Assembly: GCA_000961805.1 (NCBI GenBank)
Contig: LADV01000245.1
Coordinates: 1-16,957 of the forward strand
Length of the DNA: 16,957 nucleotides
From: Peptococcaceae bacterium BRH_c23
Lineage (GTDB): Bacteria > Bacillota_B > Desulfitobacteriia > Desulfitobacteriales > Desulfitobacteriaceae
Reading direction: 5' to 3'
Shown: in pieces, positions 15,078 to 16,957 of the stretch
Layout: each line of letters opens with the position of its first letter
Position numbering within the stretch: the stretch's first letter is position 1
The notes under the pieces: model-generated
What the model was told of the DNA's origin: nothing
Seen by the model: only the letters and a program-made list of their open reading frames with translations
Databases searched by the model: none
Translations under genes and position numbers: made by a program

Positions 15078-16101
15078 TACAGATGTAGGAAATACAAATA
15101 ATATAAGTAATCCCAATGAGTTAAGTCATGCGACTTATACGGATCAAGACTCCTATAGGGCGAGTTGTCTGTTGTGTCCCCAGCGTTGTCAATTAAAACA
15201 TGGGCAGTCGGGACGGTGTCATGCTCGGGAAAACCGAGAGGGAGAGGTCGTATCTCGAACCTATGGTGAAGTGGCGGCTTGGAATATGGATCCGATTGAG
15301 AAGAAGCCTCTTTATCATTTTTATCCCGGTTCTTGTATTTTCTCCGTTGGGGGTTTTGGTTGTAACCTAAGCTGTTCGTTCTGTCAAAATTACGAGATAT
15401 CCCAGCAACATCAAGTTGGGAAAAAAATAACTCCTGCCGAGCTTGCAGGGTTTGCCGGTCAGGAGCGGAATTCATTGGGGTTGTGTTTTACGTATTCAGA
15501 GCCGAGCGTGTGGTTTGAGATGATCCGGGATACTGCTCCCCTGGTGAGAGCCCAAGGGGGGAAGGTGGTTTTAGTGAGTAACGGAACGATTTCGCCACGC
15601 TTTCTCGAGGAGTTAATTCCGTGGCTGGATGCCGTCAATATTGATATTAAAGCATTCTCAGAGGAGTTTTATCAACACTATTGTGGAAGTAAACTGGCTT
15701 GGGTTTTAGACAATGTCGAGCGTTTAGCTGGACGAGTTCATCTTGAAGTGACAACTCTCGTTATTCAAGGGGCTAATGATGATCCGCAAGAGCTTACCGA
15801 ATTAGCACGGTGGCTACGCCAGCTCAATATTCCACTGGCATGGCATTTGAGTGCCTACCATCCAGCTTATCGACTTGCGGTTCCGCCTACGGAGCGAAAG
15901 ACCTTAGAACGAGCATGGGATATAGCCAAAGAGTATCTGCCCTATGTCTATTTAGGAAATGTTAGAGGTGGAGGCACGACGTTTTGTCCCCAATGCGGTG
16001 AAGCGGTGATTCAACGTGAGCCTGTTTTAGTTAATCGCCTGGTGGACCAAGGATGTTGCCCGAAATGTCGCGCTGCTATTTTCGGGGTTGGCATGATATG
16101 A
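15070..16101 (+). CDS. amrS: AmmeMemoRadiSam system radical SAM enzyme
   Basis: This 343-residue radical SAM enzyme has the cluster motif CNLSCSFC (Cys98, Cys102, Cys105). Before it is a Cys-rich segment (CLLCPQRCQLKHGQSGRC) and GEVAAWNMDPIEKKPLYHFY, typical of the PflA-like AmmeMemoRadiSam subgroup. At the end is a zinc-ribbon-like pair, CPQCGE and CCPKC. The start is ATG 15070, overlapping the upstream stop by eight bases, with GAGG at 15054-15057; the frame is open to 14998, but the longer version would lie inside the AMMECR1 coding region. Coupling to the MEMO1-AMMECR1 fusion reproduces the known three-part neighbourhood. The substrate is unknown. The gene symbol follows common annotation practice, from memory. 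Confidence 0.92.
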   Translation: MSNTDVGNTNNISNPNELSHATYTDQDSYRASCLLCPQRCQLKHGQSGRCHARENREGEVVSRTYGEVAAWNMDPIEKKPLYHFYPGSCIFSVGGFGCNLSCSFCQNYEISQQHQVGKKITPAELAGFAGQERNSLGLCFTYSEPSVWFEMIRDTAPLVRAQGGKVVLVSNGTISPRFLEELIPWLDAVNIDIKAFSEEFYQHYCGSKLAWVLDNVERLAGRVHLEVTTLVIQGANDDPQELTELARWLRQLNIPLAWHLSAYHPAYRLAVPPTERKTLERAWDIAKEYLPYVYLGNVRGGGTTFCPQCGEAVIQREPVLVNRLVDQGCCPKCRAAIFGVGMI

Positions 16102-16245
16102 TAAATGGCAGTTTCTTGTAATTAATCATCAATAACCCAACAACCCAGAGGGCTCTTGTTGCCTAGGTAATATGAAAAGACTGATAGAAAGGGTGACTGG
16201 TGTCCCCACCGTGACTGTGCCATTCAAAATTTTAGGAGCTAAAAA

Positions 16246-16720
16246 ATGCAATATGACAAAACTGTGGTTTTAATCCATGGATACAACAAAGATAAATCAG
16301 ACATGTTTACCTAAAATTCAACTTGACTGACCTAGGATACAACTGTGTTTCCATTAATCTTCCTACTAGGTTTGGGACACTTGACGACTGCGATAAAGTT
16401 CTACAAAGTGAGCTTAGTAAAATGCTCCCTCCCATGTTTGAACAGCAACAGATTCATTTGGTTGGACACAGTATGGGCGGCCTCATCATTAGGAGTTATC
16501 TAGCAAAAAACGCCTTTCCGAAGATAGGCCGTTGTGTATTAATTGCGCCACCTACTAATAGAGGATCCAAACTTGCTGACCTAGCTCACAAGGTATTTCC
16601 ACCAGTGTCAAAAGTATTTAAACCTTTAAGTGTCCTCAAGACTAATGGTACTCAGATTTCGAAACCGGTTAGTATTCCATGTCCTGAAATCGGAGTAATT
16701 GCTGGGAACAAAACTGATAC
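16246..16720 (+). pseudogene. Alpha/beta-hydrolase (lipase-like), frameshifted and 3'-truncated
   Basis: The gene starts at ATG 16246, with TTTAGGAG a few bases upstream, and reads MQYDKTVVLIHGYNKDKSDM, with the HG oxyanion-hole motif. It then hits TAA at 16312-16314. The continuation is in another frame from about 16315: KFNLTDLGYNCVSINLPT, then HLVGHSMGGLIIRSYLA with the nucleophile Ser in GHSMGG, and LIAPPTNRGSKLADL. A single-base indel between 16305 and 16318 explains this. The C-terminal part, which should bring the catalytic His, ends at GNKTDTP, where an IS-like right end with a hairpin (16722-16742) begins. So the gene was broken twice. It resembles small esterase/lipase or PGAP1-like hydrolases; the true substrate is unknown. 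Confidence 0.78.
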
Positions 16721-16957
16721 TCCGCGCGACTAAAGTCGACGGGTTCTTAGGTACATAGACTTCCGATCTACTCTCGCTTACTGGCATGGTATTTCATCGG
16801 CAAGGTACAACATATAAGGACTGGTCTGCTTCCCTAAGACTTTACTACCAAACAGTCCGTTGACTATATTAGCGGTAGTATGACGCCCGCATCATGACGC
16901 TTTTTTGGGTTTTAGTTAAATTCCCATGCTGACTAGTTTACGGTTCGTTGAGGTTTT
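16718..16957 (-). mobile_element. Probable right end of an IS200/IS605-type element, running off the window
   Basis: Reading leftwards, the sequence ends in a hairpin (CGACT-TT-AGTCG core at 16726-16738, with flanking CCG/CGG) exactly where the hydrolase homology stops. That is the layout of IS200/IS605 right ends, where the 3' end of the guide (omega) RNA of TnpB lies. A short frame before it (stop at 16778-16780) reads NGLFGSKVLGKQTSPYMLYL and then ADEIPCQ, possibly a degenerate transposase C-terminus. The remainder to 16957 shows frames broken by stops. The exact boundary (about 16713-16722) and the identity are uncertain; the left end lies outside the window. Confidence 0.42.

Noticed and set aside
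16125..16160. Possible terminator after the radical SAM gene (CAACAA...TTGTTG)
   Set aside because: The stem is short, contains a CCC bulge and is not followed by a T-tract, so it is too weak to annotate.

Overview
The window looks like a piece of an anaerobic Firmicute, most likely of the Desulfosporosinus/Desulfitobacterium (Peptococcaceae) type. This is inferred from gene content, Gram-positive-style ribosome binding sites, TTG/GTG starts and AT-rich flanks; no rRNA or housekeeping marker is present to confirm it. An intact, well-ordered respiratory module in the middle is bordered on both sides by mobile elements and decaying genes.

Left flank (1-1997): the N-terminal part of a TnpB/OrfB-type transposase gene on the minus strand, broken by an in-frame amber codon, followed by a composite of two degenerate group II introns. 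The 3' end of one intron sits exactly in the YADD (catalytic) coding site of the reverse transcriptase of the other.

Core (2151-12294): a regulatory region with two TGACA-N3-TGTCA dyads and a near-perfect sigma-54 (-24/-12) promoter precedes a three-gene operon. Its order is four-cluster ferredoxin subunit, NrfD-type membrane anchor, and Tat-exported molybdopterin catalytic subunit. This is the B-C-A order of tetrathionate reductase (ttrBCA) and similar reductases. After a 263-bp MITE-like element carrying three tandem hairpins come three tightly packed genes: a membrane-anchored ABC-type substrate-binding protein without transporter partners, a Cache-HAMP-PAS histidine kinase, and an NtrC-family sigma-54 activator. 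The simplest reading is that the binding protein and kinase sense an external electron acceptor, and the activator binds the dyads and fires the sigma-54 promoter of the reductase.

Right part (12295-16957): two overlapping small ORFs, a Crp/Fnr helix-turn-helix remnant, an AhpD/carboxymuconolactone decarboxylase-like gene killed by one nonsense codon, and a 31-codon flavodoxin/FMN-reductase remnant. Next is an intact AmmeMemoRadiSam pair (MEMO1-AMMECR1 fusion plus radical SAM enzyme), conserved but of unknown function. The window closes with an alpha/beta-hydrolase pseudogene that is frameshifted and cut off by what looks like the right end of another IS200/IS605-type element.

No tRNA, rRNA or CRISPR array was seen. 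The substrate of the molybdoenzyme cannot be fixed from sequence alone.
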